From assembly GCA_964527995.1 (NCBI GenBank), contig CAZGRP010000005.1, forward strand, positions 1 to 64,000: 64,000 bases of DNA. The letters run 5' to 3'. Made by a program: the position numbers and the translations under genes. The notes beneath the pieces were generated by a model, which saw only the letters and a program-made list of their open reading frames with translations, had not been told where the DNA came from and made no database searches. Below, piece by piece: positions 48,390-59,200 of the stretch (within the stretch, counting starts at the first letter, position 1; every line of letters begins with the position of its first letter). The stretch is from CAZGRP01 sp964527995. GTDB taxonomy: Bacteria > Zhuqueibacterota > Zhuqueibacteria > Oceanimicrobiales > CAZGRP01.

Positions 48390-51300
48390 TTATTCGACAA
48401 CACTGGCTTCCCTTTCTCCGGAAAAGCGTAAGCTTCTCGCTTTGCTGCTCAAGAAGCAGGGCAAAGAGTTCAACTCTTTTCCTCTGTCGTTTTCGCAGCA
48501 GCGGCTCTGGTTCTTGCATCAGTTCGACCCGGAGAGCCCGGCGTACAACCTTCCGGCCGCGGTGCGTTTGCGGGGGGCGTTGGATGTTGCGGTGTTGAGG
48601 AGAACGCTGGAGGAGATCGTCCGCCGGCACGAGATCTTGCGCACGACTTTCGCCACCGTGGATGGGAACCCGGTGCAGGTTCTTTCTGATCGATCCGGCG
48701 TCGATTTCGAGATCGTCGACTTGCAGCGTCTCTCCGAGGACGGTCGCTCCGAGGAGATCTTGACGATTCTTGGGCGGGCCGCATCGCAGCCGTTTGACCT
48801 GGAGCGGGGGCCGCTTTTCCGGGCGCGCTTGTACAGCGTCGGTTCCCAGGAGCACATCCTCTTGCTCACCATGCACCACATTATCTCCGACGGCTGGTCT
48901 ATCGGAGTGATGTTTCGAGAACTTGTTCTCCTTTACCGGGCGTTCTGCCTTGGTGAGGAGCCGCCACTCCCGAAGTTGCCGATTCAGTATGCCGACTTTG
49001 CGCACTGGCAGCGGGAGCATTTGCAGGGGGAGATTCTAGAGAAGGAATTGGAGTTCTGGAGGCGTCAGCTTGAAGGTGCCCCGCCGGTTCTAGAGTTGCC
49101 TACTGATCGGCCCAGACCTGCGGTTCAGACCAACAACGGCGCTCATGAGTCGGTCACTCTACCGCATACGCTCTCCCAAGGCATGAAACAACTGGCGCGC
49201 CGTGAGCGGGCGACTCCTTTCATGGCATACCTGGCGGTCTTCTATGCCCTCCTTTATCGCTACTCAGGACAAAACGATTTGTGCGTGGGCACCCCAATTG
49301 CCAATCGGAATCGCGCCGAGACGGAAGGGCTGATCGGCTTTTTCGTCAACACCCTGGTCTTGAGGAGCCGACTGTCTGCTGGCATGAGTTTTCGTGGACT
49401 GCTTCAGCACGTCCGCGAAGTTGCCCTGGAGGCCTATGCCCACCAGGACCTGCCGTTCGAAATGCTGGTCGAGAGGCTGCAGCCCGATCGTGACATGAGC
49501 CACTCTCCCCTGTTCCAGGTTATGTTCAGCTACGAGAAGGCACCCGACCAGAGTGTCGAGCTCCCTGGACTGACGTTGGAACCGCTAGAGCTGGGGAATC
49601 CGACGACCAAGTTCGATCTCACCCTTTCCATCTTGGAAGAGGCGGGCGGGCTTGTCGCCTCGATTGAATACAATACCGATCTCTTCGACCGTTCAACCAT
49701 CCTGCGGATGCTGCAGCACTATACGAACCTGGCTGAAAGCGCGGTGACCAACCCGGATGAGCCAGTCTCCCGTCTCGGGATGTTGTCGGCGGCGGAGGAG
49801 ATCCGGCTGCGTGTGGAGTGGAACGCAACCGAGATGGAAGTGGCGGGCCGCTGCATTCACGAGCTGTTTGAGGCTCAGGTCGCTCGGACGCCGGAAGCTC
49901 TGGCGGTTGTTTTTGGGCAGGAGGGACTGACGTACCGGGAATTGGATGAGCGGGCGAATCGACTCGCGCGCTATCTGCGGGGTTTGGGAGTGGGTCCCGA
50001 GGTGCTGGTGGGGTTGAGCGTGGAGCGGTCGCTGGAGTTGGTGGTTGGGCTGTTGGGGATTCTGAAGGCGGGGGGAGCGTATGTGCCACTGGATCCGCGG
50101 TATCCGCAGGAACGGCTGCGCCAGATAATGGTCGATTCAGGGGTCGTGGTGGTGGTGACGCAGGAGAAATTCTTGCAAGAGTTGCCGCTTTCGGGGATGC
50201 CGGTGGTCTGTGTGGACAGGGATTGGGCTCGGATCGAGGCCGAGAGCAGTGAGCGTGTGGAGAGCGGGGTGGATAGGGAGAACCTGGCGTATGTGATCTA
50301 CACCTCAGGCTCGACAGGACGTCCGAAGGGGGTTTTGATTCGCCATGCTTCCGTCGTGAACCACAACCTGGCGGTGGTGCAGGGCCTGTGTCTGGATAAT
50401 CGGGACCGCGTCTTGCAGTTTTCGACCATCAACTTCGACACGTCGGTGGAGGAGATTTTTCCGACACTGCTGGCGGGGGCAACGTTGGTGATGCGAGGGC
50501 CAGAGGCCGCAATCTCGGTGGCGGAGCTTGTGGAGTTGTTGGCGGGCTCCGGAGTAACGGTCGTGGATTTGCCAACTGCGTATTGGCACCAATGGGTCTC
50601 AGAGCTGGAAAGAGGCTGGTCAGAGATTCCAGAGTCGTTGCGGTTGGTGATTGTGGGAGGGGAGAAGGCGCTGGCGGAGCGCTATGCAGCCTGGCGCCGC
50701 GAAGTAGGGGGGCGGGTGCGGGTGATGAACACCTATGGGCCAACCGAGACGACGGTCATCTCGACATGGTACACGCTGGGGGAGGAGGACGCCTCGGGCG
50801 AGCGCGAGCTTCCGATCGGGCGACCGATTGCGAACACACGGGTTTACATTCTGGATGAGGGGATGCGTTTGGTTCCGGTGGGGGTCACAGGGGAACTGTA
50901 CATAGGTGGGGTAGGACTGGCGCGGGGATATCTGGGGCGGCCGGAGTTGACGGCGGAGCGGTTTGTGCCGGATCCGTTCAGCGGCAACAGCGGGGCCCGG
51001 CTGTACCGGACCGGGGATTTGGCGCGCTACCGAGAGGATGGTGCGATCGAGTTCCTAGGACGTGCGGATAGCCAGGTCAAGATTCGCGGATTTCGGGTGG
51101 AGCCAGGGGAGATTGAGTCAGCGCTGGTAGGGCATCCGCGCGTTCGACAGGCGGTGGTGGTGGCACGGGAGGAGGGCGCAGGCCAGAAGGGTTTGGTGGC
51201 CTACTGTGACGTCGGAGAGGATGCGGAGTCGGGGATTGCCGCAGAGATGGTAGCCGAGTTGCGGGGATACTTGCGACAGAAGCTTCCAGACTACATGGTC

Positions 51301-54300
51301 CCGGGGGCTTTTGTGCTGCTGCCGGCACTACCGCTATCGGCCAGCGGGAAGGTAGACAGCGAAGCATTGCCGGAGCCGGCGGGGGGACGTCTAGGATCAT
51401 CCGTAGAGTACGAGGCGCCAAGAAGCCAGACAGAGGAGTTGCTGGCGGGGATCTGGCAGGAGTTACTGGGACTGGAACGCGTTGGGGTGGGGGACAACTT
51501 TTTTGAGCTCGGGGGGCATTCGCTGCTGGCCACTCAGATGGTATCGCGCATTCGAGAGGCGTTTGGGGTGACGCTGCCGCTGCGGCGGTTGTTCGAGGAG
51601 CCGACGGTAGCAGGCTTGGCGATGGCCATTGAGGAGGTGAAGGCGGCCGGAGAAGGCCGGCGGCTGCCACCGTTGCGGCGGGTGGATCGGCAGGATGACT
51701 TGCCGCTCTCCTTTGCGCAGCAGCGGCTCTGGTTCCTCGATCAATTGGATCCTGGCAGCCCTCTGTACAACATCCCCGAGGCGGTTCGCGTCAGGGGGCC
51801 TTTGGATGTCTCCGTGCTCAGGCGATGTCTGAATGAAATCGTCCGGCGGCACGAGGTGCTGCGCACCACCTTTCACACTGTCGATGGGAAGCCGAAACAG
51901 GTTATCGCTTCCGAACTGGATCTTCCGCTGCCTGTAGTTGACCTCCGGAATGTGCCTGAATCGGAGCGCGAAGCGCAGGCACTTCGGCTCGCTCGCAAAG
52001 AGGCCCAGCGCTCCTTCGATCTTTCCAAAGGGCCTTTGGTTCGCGCCACGCTGCTGTGGCTGGACCAAGAGGAATACATCATCCTCTTCACCATGCATCA
52101 CATCATAAGCGACAACTGGTCCAGCAACGTGCTGATCCAGGAAATGGCTGTCCTGTATGATGCGTTTTCGCACGGCCGTTCCTCGCCGCTGCCTGAGCTG
52201 CCGATCCAGTATTGTGATTTTGCGCACTGGCAGCGTCAATGGCTGCAAGGTGAGGCCCTCGAAGCGCAGATCTCGTACTGGAAGGAACGCCTGCAAGGAC
52301 TGCCGCCTTCCCTGGACTTGCCCACGGATCGGCCCAGGCCTCCTGTGCAGTCTTTTCGCGGTGATTATCTTTCCTTTTCGCTGCCCGACCGCCTTTCGAA
52401 AGCCATTGACAACCTCTGCAGAAAAGAGGGCGTCACCCAGTTCATGGCACTTCTGGCGGCTTTCCAGACGCTCTTGCATCGCTACTCGCGCCAGGAGGAC
52501 ATTGCCGTCGGCACGCCCATCGCCAACCGCAACCGGGCGGAGATCGAAGGGCTGATCGGCTTTTTTGTGAATACCCTGGTGCTGCGAACGGATTTGTCCG
52601 GCGACCCGAGCTTTCGGGAATTGTTGCGGCGCGTTCGGGAGGTGGCTCTGGAGGCGTACTCGCACCAGGATGTGCCCTTCGAAATGCTCGTGGAGGCACT
52701 GAAGCCGGAACGGAATCTCAGTCAGTCGCCGCTGTTTCAGGTCATGTTCGTATTTCAGAATGCCCCACGCCGCGCCCGGCAGATTCCCGGCCTCACCTTT
52801 AGTCCTGTTGCTGCACATAGTGGAACGGCGAAATTCGATCTCACGATGTTTGTGGTTGAGCAGGATGGGCGACTCAGCGGTGCTCTCGAGTACAACACAG
52901 ACCTTTTTGAGCGCTCGACCATTGAACGTATGGTGCACCATTTCCTCAGGTTGCTCGAAGCGGCGGTGGAGCGCCCGCAGACAAGCATCTCGTCGCTGCC
53001 GATGCTGAGTGACGCGGAACGGCGGCAGCTCCTGCAGGAATGGAGCCGGACCGTCATGGATGCTCCGGTCGGCGACTGTGTGCATCGGAGGTTTGAGGCG
53101 CAGGTTGAGCGGACGCCGGATGCGCCGGCTGTTCGACTGGGCGAGACTGTTTTGACGTACCGGGAGTTGAACGCGCGTGCCAACCGGCTGGCGCATCATC
53201 TGCAGGAGCTGGGTGTGCGGCCGGAAATCACAGTCGGCCTTCTGTTGGAGCGGTCGATCGAGATGATGGTCGCCGTGCTCGGTGTCCTGAAGTCGGGCGG
53301 CGCCTACGTGCCTCTCGACCCCGCTTACCCGAGCGCCAGGCTGAGGTTCATGATCGAGGACTCAGAGGCGTCCGTTGTGCTCACCCGTGAAGCGTTTCTC
53401 GAAATAATCCCAGAGGATATCGCCCAGGTGGTTTGCCTGGATCGGGACTGGGAACAGATTTCTCGACAGAGCGACGACAACCCTGCGATCGAGATTGCGG
53501 ATGACTACCTGGCGTATGTCATCTACACTTCGGGATCGACCGGCACGCCCAAGGGGACTCTGATCACTCATGGTGGTTTGAGCAACTACCTGGACTGGTG
53601 TCTTGCCACCTATCCTGTGGATGAAAATCACGGCTCTCTGGTCCACTCGACCCTGGCTTTCGACGCCACGGTTACGGCGTTGTTCACGCCGTTGCTCGTG
53701 GGCGCCACCGTGACGCTGTTACCCGAAGGAATCGATGTTGAGGATCTGAGCGCCGCGCTTCGGCAGGATGGAGGCTTTGGGCTGGTGAAGATCACGCCGC
53801 AACATCTGCAACTCCTGGGGCAGCAGGTACCGTCGGAAGCGGCCGCCGGTCTGACGCGCGCCTTTGTCATCGGCGGCGAGAACTTGACGGCGGACCAGAT
53901 TGCGTTCTGGCGACAGCACGCCCAGGAAACGCTGATGTTCAACGAGTACGGGCCGACCGAGACGGTTGTTGGCTGCGTCGTCTACCAGATTACGGAAGAC
54001 TGGCAGGGGAAGGGATCGGTCCCCATCGGCCGGGTGATCCCCAACGCAGAGGTTTTCGTTCTGGACGGCCGCATGGAGCCGGTTCCCGTCGGCGTGCCTG
54101 GAGAGCTGTTTATCGGCGGTGCCGGGGTGGCGCGTGGATACCTCCACCGTGCTGACTTGACAGCAGAGAAGTTCGTCCCGCATCCGTTCAGCGACGCACC
54201 GGGAGCGCGGCTCTATCGCAGCGGAGACCTGGTGCGTTACCTTCCGGACGGCAACCTGGAGTTTCTCGGCCGGGTAGACGATCAGGTGAAAATCCGTGGC

Positions 54301-56283
54301 TATAGAATTGAAGTGGGGGAAGTGGAGTCGGTGTTGGCGCAGCACGACGCTGTTAGGGCAGCCGTCGTCGTGGCCCGAAAGAATGGATCGGGAGAGAAGC
54401 GTCTGGTGGCCTATTACGTTGCCGAGCCCGGAACCGGGGTGACGGTCAGCGATCTGCACCGTTTTCTGCAGCAGCGGCTGCCACACTATATGATTCCTGC
54501 GACGTTCGTGCCGCTTGATGAATTGCCATTGACTCCTAACGGCAAAGTCGACCGGCGGGCACTGCCCGAACCGGATGGCACGCGACCCGATCTCGGAACA
54601 GAGTTTGTGGCACCGCGGACGCCGAAGGAGCAAATCCTGGCGGAGATCTGGGCGGAGCTCTTGCGGGTAGACAGGGTAGGCGTACATGACAACTTTTTCG
54701 AGCTGGGTGGCGATTCGATCCTGAGTATTCAGGTCATCGCCCGCGCCAACCAGCACGGGCTGCGCCTGACGCCGAAACACATCTTTCAATACCCCACCGT
54801 TGAAGGGCTGGCAGCCGTGGCCGTGGAGGCACCCGAAGTCCACGCCGAGCAGGGCCTGGTCCAGGGGTCGGCGCCGCTGACGCCCATCCAGCGGTGGTTT
54901 GTCGAACAGGCGCTGCCGGAGCCACATCATTGGAACCAGTCGATTCTTTTGGAGGTTCGCGATCCCCTGCAGCCGCCGGTGCTCGCGGAGGTCGTACGCC
55001 ATCTACTGGTGCATCATGATGCTCTGCGGACACGTTTCCGAACAGAGAAAGACGGCTACGAGCAATGGTACGGCCCACTCGACGAGGAGGTGCCCTTTTC
55101 GCACATCGACTTCTCTGCACTCTCGGACTCCGAGTGTTCTCTGGCGATCGAGACCACATCGGCAGAGTTGCAGGCCAGCCTGGATCTAACCACCGGGCCT
55201 CTGATTCGTGTGGCCTACTTCAGCCTCGGGCCGAAACGCCCGGATCGTCTTCTGATTGTCATTCACCACCTGGTGGTGGACGGTGTATCGTGGCGTATTC
55301 TGCTCGAGGATCTGCAACAGATTTATGCCCAGGTGGCTGCAGGCCAGGAGGTCGTGCTGCCACCAAAATCCACGTCATTTCAGTACTGGGCTCAGCGCCT
55401 GAGCCGACACGCCCGGTCGGAGGAGTTGCACGCAGAACTGGAGTACTGGCGGCAGTTCGGTAGACGCGAGGTGGCGGAATTGCCGGTTGACCATCCCAAA
55501 GGTGAGAACCTCGAGTCGTCCGTTGAATCGGTCACCGTGTCTTTGAGCGCGGATGAGACGGCTGCACTGCTGCGCGATGTTCCTTCGGCCTACAACACCC
55601 AGATCAATGAAGCACTGCTAACGGCCCTGGTTCGAGCGGCTTCACGTTGGATCGGCAAGAGATCGTTGCTCGTCGAGATGGAGGGACACGGTCGCGAAGA
55701 TATTTTCGAGGATGTGGATCTTTCTCGAACCGTTGGATGGTTCACGACTCTTTTTCCGGTTCGCCTGGACCTGGGCGACAGCGTGACGCCGGGAGATGCA
55801 TTGAAGGGCATCAAAGAGCAACTGCGGCAGGTCCCCAGACACGGGATCGGGTATGGTTTGCTGCGATATCTCCACCCAGATGACGCCGTGCGAGCCAGTC
55901 TGGCCCGCCAGCCTCAGGCTGCCATAAGCTTCAACTACCTGGGACAGTTTGACCAGAGCATCCCGACGTCCGGCTCCTTTGGCCCGGCAAAGGAGAGTCG
56001 GGGCCCAGAGCGTAGCCCGAAAGCACGACGCTCTCATCTGATCGAGATTCTTGGTGGCATCAGTGGCGGTGAACTTCAGGTCAGTTGGCTTTACAGCCGG
56101 AATCTTCACGAGCGAGATACGATCGAGACTCTTGCCTCAGCGTTCCTGGAAGAGCTGCGGGCTCTCATCAGATACTGCCAGTCACCAGACGCTGGTGGCT
56201 ACACGCCTTCGGACTTCGAACTCGCTGGTCTAGACGAAGAGAAGCTGAACCGGATTATTGAGAAAGTCGACGGATTGGCATAA
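48382..56283 (+). CDS. NRPS, two modules: C-A-PCP-C-A-PCP-E
   Basis: 2,633 residues; starts in an 8-base overlap (ATGACTGA) with the previous stop. Docking-like N-terminus (LASLSPEKRKLLALLLKKQG). Module 1: LCL C (HHIISDGWS), A with pocket D-T-E-D-I-G-T-V-I and PCP Ser1047. Its two acidic pocket residues suggest a basic substrate, tentatively. Module 2: C domain whose motif is HHIISDN (1239-1245), with Asn in place of the usual Gly; A with D-A-T-K-V-G-E-V-G, close to Asn codes; PCP Ser2112 (GGDS); and an epimerase (HHLVVDGVSW at 2295). The second half closely resembles the second module of the gene at 38278. The A10 motif of module 1 reads SASGKVDSEAL, with SE where the other modules have RR, RN or RS. 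Codon use in module 1 (about 49850-51690) is more G-rich than around it. Confidence 0.95.
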   Translation: MTDYSTTLASLSPEKRKLLALLLKKQGKEFNSFPLSFSQQRLWFLHQFDPESPAYNLPAAVRLRGALDVAVLRRTLEEIVRRHEILRTTFATVDGNPVQVLSDRSGVDFEIVDLQRLSEDGRSEEILTILGRAASQPFDLERGPLFRARLYSVGSQEHILLLTMHHIISDGWSIGVMFRELVLLYRAFCLGEEPPLPKLPIQYADFAHWQREHLQGEILEKELEFWRRQLEGAPPVLELPTDRPRPAVQTNNGAHESVTLPHTLSQGMKQLARRERATPFMAYLAVFYALLYRYSGQNDLCVGTPIANRNRAETEGLIGFFVNTLVLRSRLSAGMSFRGLLQHVREVALEAYAHQDLPFEMLVERLQPDRDMSHSPLFQVMFSYEKAPDQSVELPGLTLEPLELGNPTTKFDLTLSILEEAGGLVASIEYNTDLFDRSTILRMLQHYTNLAESAVTNPDEPVSRLGMLSAAEEIRLRVEWNATEMEVAGRCIHELFEAQVARTPEALAVVFGQEGLTYRELDERANRLARYLRGLGVGPEVLVGLSVERSLELVVGLLGILKAGGAYVPLDPRYPQERLRQIMVDSGVVVVVTQEKFLQELPLSGMPVVCVDRDWARIEAESSERVESGVDRENLAYVIYTSGSTGRPKGVLIRHASVVNHNLAVVQGLCLDNRDRVLQFSTINFDTSVEEIFPTLLAGATLVMRGPEAAISVAELVELLAGSGVTVVDLPTAYWHQWVSELERGWSEIPESLRLVIVGGEKALAERYAAWRREVGGRVRVMNTYGPTETTVISTWYTLGEEDASGERELPIGRPIANTRVYILDEGMRLVPVGVTGELYIGGVGLARGYLGRPELTAERFVPDPFSGNSGARLYRTGDLARYREDGAIEFLGRADSQVKIRGFRVEPGEIESALVGHPRVRQAVVVAREEGAGQKGLVAYCDVGEDAESGIAAEMVAELRGYLRQKLPDYMVPGAFVLLPALPLSASGKVDSEALPEPAGGRLGSSVEYEAPRSQTEELLAGIWQELLGLERVGVGDNFFELGGHSLLATQMVSRIREAFGVTLPLRRLFEEPTVAGLAMAIEEVKAAGEGRRLPPLRRVDRQDDLPLSFAQQRLWFLDQLDPGSPLYNIPEAVRVRGPLDVSVLRRCLNEIVRRHEVLRTTFHTVDGKPKQVIASELDLPLPVVDLRNVPESEREAQALRLARKEAQRSFDLSKGPLVRATLLWLDQEEYIILFTMHHIISDNWSSNVLIQEMAVLYDAFSHGRSSPLPELPIQYCDFAHWQRQWLQGEALEAQISYWKERLQGLPPSLDLPTDRPRPPVQSFRGDYLSFSLPDRLSKAIDNLCRKEGVTQFMALLAAFQTLLHRYSRQEDIAVGTPIANRNRAEIEGLIGFFVNTLVLRTDLSGDPSFRELLRRVREVALEAYSHQDVPFEMLVEALKPERNLSQSPLFQVMFVFQNAPRRARQIPGLTFSPVAAHSGTAKFDLTMFVVEQDGRLSGALEYNTDLFERSTIERMVHHFLRLLEAAVERPQTSISSLPMLSDAERRQLLQEWSRTVMDAPVGDCVHRRFEAQVERTPDAPAVRLGETVLTYRELNARANRLAHHLQELGVRPEITVGLLLERSIEMMVAVLGVLKSGGAYVPLDPAYPSARLRFMIEDSEASVVLTREAFLEIIPEDIAQVVCLDRDWEQISRQSDDNPAIEIADDYLAYVIYTSGSTGTPKGTLITHGGLSNYLDWCLATYPVDENHGSLVHSTLAFDATVTALFTPLLVGATVTLLPEGIDVEDLSAALRQDGGFGLVKITPQHLQLLGQQVPSEAAAGLTRAFVIGGENLTADQIAFWRQHAQETLMFNEYGPTETVVGCVVYQITEDWQGKGSVPIGRVIPNAEVFVLDGRMEPVPVGVPGELFIGGAGVARGYLHRADLTAEKFVPHPFSDAPGARLYRSGDLVRYLPDGNLEFLGRVDDQVKIRGYRIEVGEVESVLAQHDAVRAAVVVARKNGSGEKRLVAYYVAEPGTGVTVSDLHRFLQQRLPHYMIPATFVPLDELPLTPNGKVDRRALPEPDGTRPDLGTEFVAPRTPKEQILAEIWAELLRVDRVGVHDNFFELGGDSILSIQVIARANQHGLRLTPKHIFQYPTVEGLAAVAVEAPEVHAEQGLVQGSAPLTPIQRWFVEQALPEPHHWNQSILLEVRDPLQPPVLAEVVRHLLVHHDALRTRFRTEKDGYEQWYGPLDEEVPFSHIDFSALSDSECSLAIETTSAELQASLDLTTGPLIRVAYFSLGPKRPDRLLIVIHHLVVDGVSWRILLEDLQQIYAQVAAGQEVVLPPKSTSFQYWAQRLSRHARSEELHAELEYWRQFGRREVAELPVDHPKGENLESSVESVTVSLSADETAALLRDVPSAYNTQINEALLTALVRAASRWIGKRSLLVEMEGHGREDIFEDVDLSRTVGWFTTLFPVRLDLGDSVTPGDALKGIKEQLRQVPRHGIGYGLLRYLHPDDAVRASLARQPQAAISFNYLGQFDQSIPTSGSFGPAKESRGPERSPKARRSHLIEILGGISGGELQVSWLYSRNLHERDTIETLASAFLEELRALIRYCQSPDAGGYTPSDFELAGLDEEKLNRIIEKVDGLA

Positions 56284-56295
56284 CCAAGGTACAAG

Positions 56296-59200
56296 ATGGC
56301 GAAGAAAAACATCCAAGACATTTATCCACTTTCCCCGATGCAGCAGGGGATGCTGTTTCATACACTCTATGCCCCGGACTCCGATGTCTACGTGGAGCAG
56401 CTAAGCTGCCTTCTTAGTGGACGTCTCGATGTTGGCGCTTTTGCTCGTGCCTGGCAGGGGGTGGTGAACCGACATTCGGCACTGCGTACGGCTTTTCTAT
56501 GGGAGGGTCTCGACGAGCCGCTGCAGGTCGTCTATCACCGTGTCGAACTGCCTGTGACACAGGAGGATTGGAGCGGCTTGTCCGATCAAGACCAGGTGGC
56601 GAGGCTGGAGAGCTTCGTGAGGGAAGAGAGAAAGCGCGGTTTCGACCCTGCCAAGCCGCCCCTTATGCGGCTGGCCTTGATCCGCAGGGACGATAGTGCT
56701 CACTACTTCGTATGGAGCCACCATCACCTGCTGATGGACGGCTGGTGCCTGCCCGTGATCTTGAGAGAAGTTTTCACCCTCTATGAGGCGGAATGTAAGA
56801 ATCAGAGCGTGCAGCTACCACCAAGTCGACCTTTCAGAGAGTATATCGCCTGGCTGCAAAGGCAAGATCTTTCCAGAGCAGAGAAGTACTGGCGGGACAT
56901 GCTTGCTGGTTTCACGACTCCTACGCCTTTTGCTGTCGATCACCCCGTCATCAGTCGAGAGGGCACCGGAAGTGACTACCGGGTTGAGCGAGCCAGGCTG
57001 TCGTCGGAACTCACGCAGAAACTCCGCTCGCTGGCGCGGCGACACCAATTGACACTCAACACGCTGGCGCAAGGAGCTTGGGGCCTGCTGCTGCAACGCT
57101 ATAGCGGGGAGAACGATGTCGTCTTTGGCGCGACGGTTTCAGGGCGGCCCGCAGATCTCCCTGGTGCCGACGAGATGATCGGCCTCTTCATCAACACCCT
57201 TCCTGTTCGTCTGCGCTTCTCGCCGGACACAAAGCTGCTCGACTGGCTGAGGCAGCTTCAGGCGCAGCAGGCAGAGTTACGCCAGTATGAGTACAGCCCC
57301 CTCGTTCAGGTTCAGAGCTGGAGCGACGCGCCTCGGGGCAAACCTCTTTTCGAGAGCGTTGTGGTCTTCGAGAATTACCCGGTCGACGCTTCGATGGAGG
57401 AATACCACGGTACACTCCAGATCAGCGATGTTCGCTCCTACGCGCGGACGAACTATCCGCTCACCGTGGTATTTTCGCCGGGTCGGGAGCTGGGAGTGGA
57501 GATCGCCTACGAGGTGTCCAGGTTCGATCCCGAAACGATTCAGCGCATGCTGGGCCATCTGCAGATGCTGTTGGCCGGCATGGCGGAGGACGTGCAATGT
57601 CTCGTATCAGAGCTGCCTCTCTTGACCCCGGCGGAACGCCAGCGCATTCTCTTGGATTGGAACGACGTCCGGAAGCCCTTCGCTGCGGATCGATGCTTCC
57701 ATGAGCTTTTCGAGGAACAGGTCGAGCGGACTCCCGAGGCTGCCGCTGTGGTGTTCCACCCATCCGGAAACGACTCGGAGTGCACCTTCGAAATTACCTA
57801 CCGGGAACTCAACCGGCGTGCCAATCAGCTCGCTCATTATCTTCGCAAGCTTGGGGTAGGTCCGGAGGTCCCGGTAGGGTTGTGTATCGAGCGTTCCATC
57901 GACATGATTGTGGGCATCCTGGGCATTTTGAAAGCGGGCGGCGCCTATGTCCCTCTCGATCCCAACTACCCGGCGGAACGCCTCTCGTTCATGATCCAGG
58001 ATTCAGGAGTTTCGATCCTGGTTACCCGGGAACCACTGCTGGCTCAACTCCCGGAGCAAAGTGCACAAGTGGTCTGTCTGGACGCAGACTGGGACCGAAT
58101 CTTGAAAGAAGATGAGACGAACCCAGCCACCGAGGTGCGCCCAGAAAACCTCGCTTATGTGATCTACACCTCCGGATCCACAGGACTGCCCAAGGGCGCA
58201 ATGCTGCAACATCGTGGCGTCGCCAATCTGGCTGCTTTTCAGCGCTCCGATCTCCATCTTCGCCAGGGAGATCGCGTTCTCCAGTTTGCCTCACTGAGCT
58301 TCGATGCCGCGGTGTGGGAGTTCGTTATGGCCCTCCTGAATGGAGGGACACTTTGCCTTGCGAGTTGGGAACAACTGGCGTCGGGGCAGGGCCTGCTCGA
58401 AGTACTTCGCCAGGAGCGAATTCGAATCGCTACGCTGCCGCCGTCGGTTCTGTCGGTGTTGCCCGATGAAGATCTCCCGGATCTGGAAACCGTTATTTCG
58501 GCTGGCGAGAGCTGTCCGTGGAGCATCGTCCAGCGCTGGGCTCGGAATCGGCGCTTCATAAACGGATATGGGCCGACAGAGGCCACTGTGGCCTCCACTT
58601 TGTGGATTGCAGACCCAACCCAGGTCACCACCCCGACCGTACCGATTGGTCGTCCTTTTCAGAACGTGGAGGTGTATGTACTGGATGACGAGATGCGGCC
58701 GGTGCCGGTGGGGGTTGTTGGGGAGGTGTACATTGGGGGTGTGGGTTTGGCACGCGGGTATTGGGGCCGGCCGGACTTGACGGCGGATCGCTTTGTGCCG
58801 CATCCCTTCAGCGAGGAGTCGGGGGCGCGGCTGTACCGGACGGGGGACCTGGCGCGTTATCTTGCCGACGGCAACCTGGAGTTTGTGGGTCGTGTGGACC
58901 AGCAGGTGAAGGTACGCGGCTTTCGGATTGAGTTGGGGGAGGTAGAGGCGGTGTTGGGTCGGCATCCTGGGGTGCAGGATGTGGTGGTGGTGGCTCATGG
59001 GGAGGGGGAGGCCCGTCGGCTGGTGGCGTACGTGGTGTTGGAGTCGGCGGGGGAGGTGACGGTGGGCGAGTTGCGGCAGTATGTGGTGGAGCGATTGCCG
59101 GACTACATGGTACCGTCGGCCTTTGTGGTGCTGGATTCGTTTCCGCTGACGCCGAACGGCAAGGTGGACCGGCGGGCGTTGCCGGCGCCGGACGGCAGTC

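Noticed and set aside
51463..53199. 578-codon open frame on the minus strand
   Set aside because: Shadow of the C-A-PCP region of the gene at 48382; no recognisable domain.
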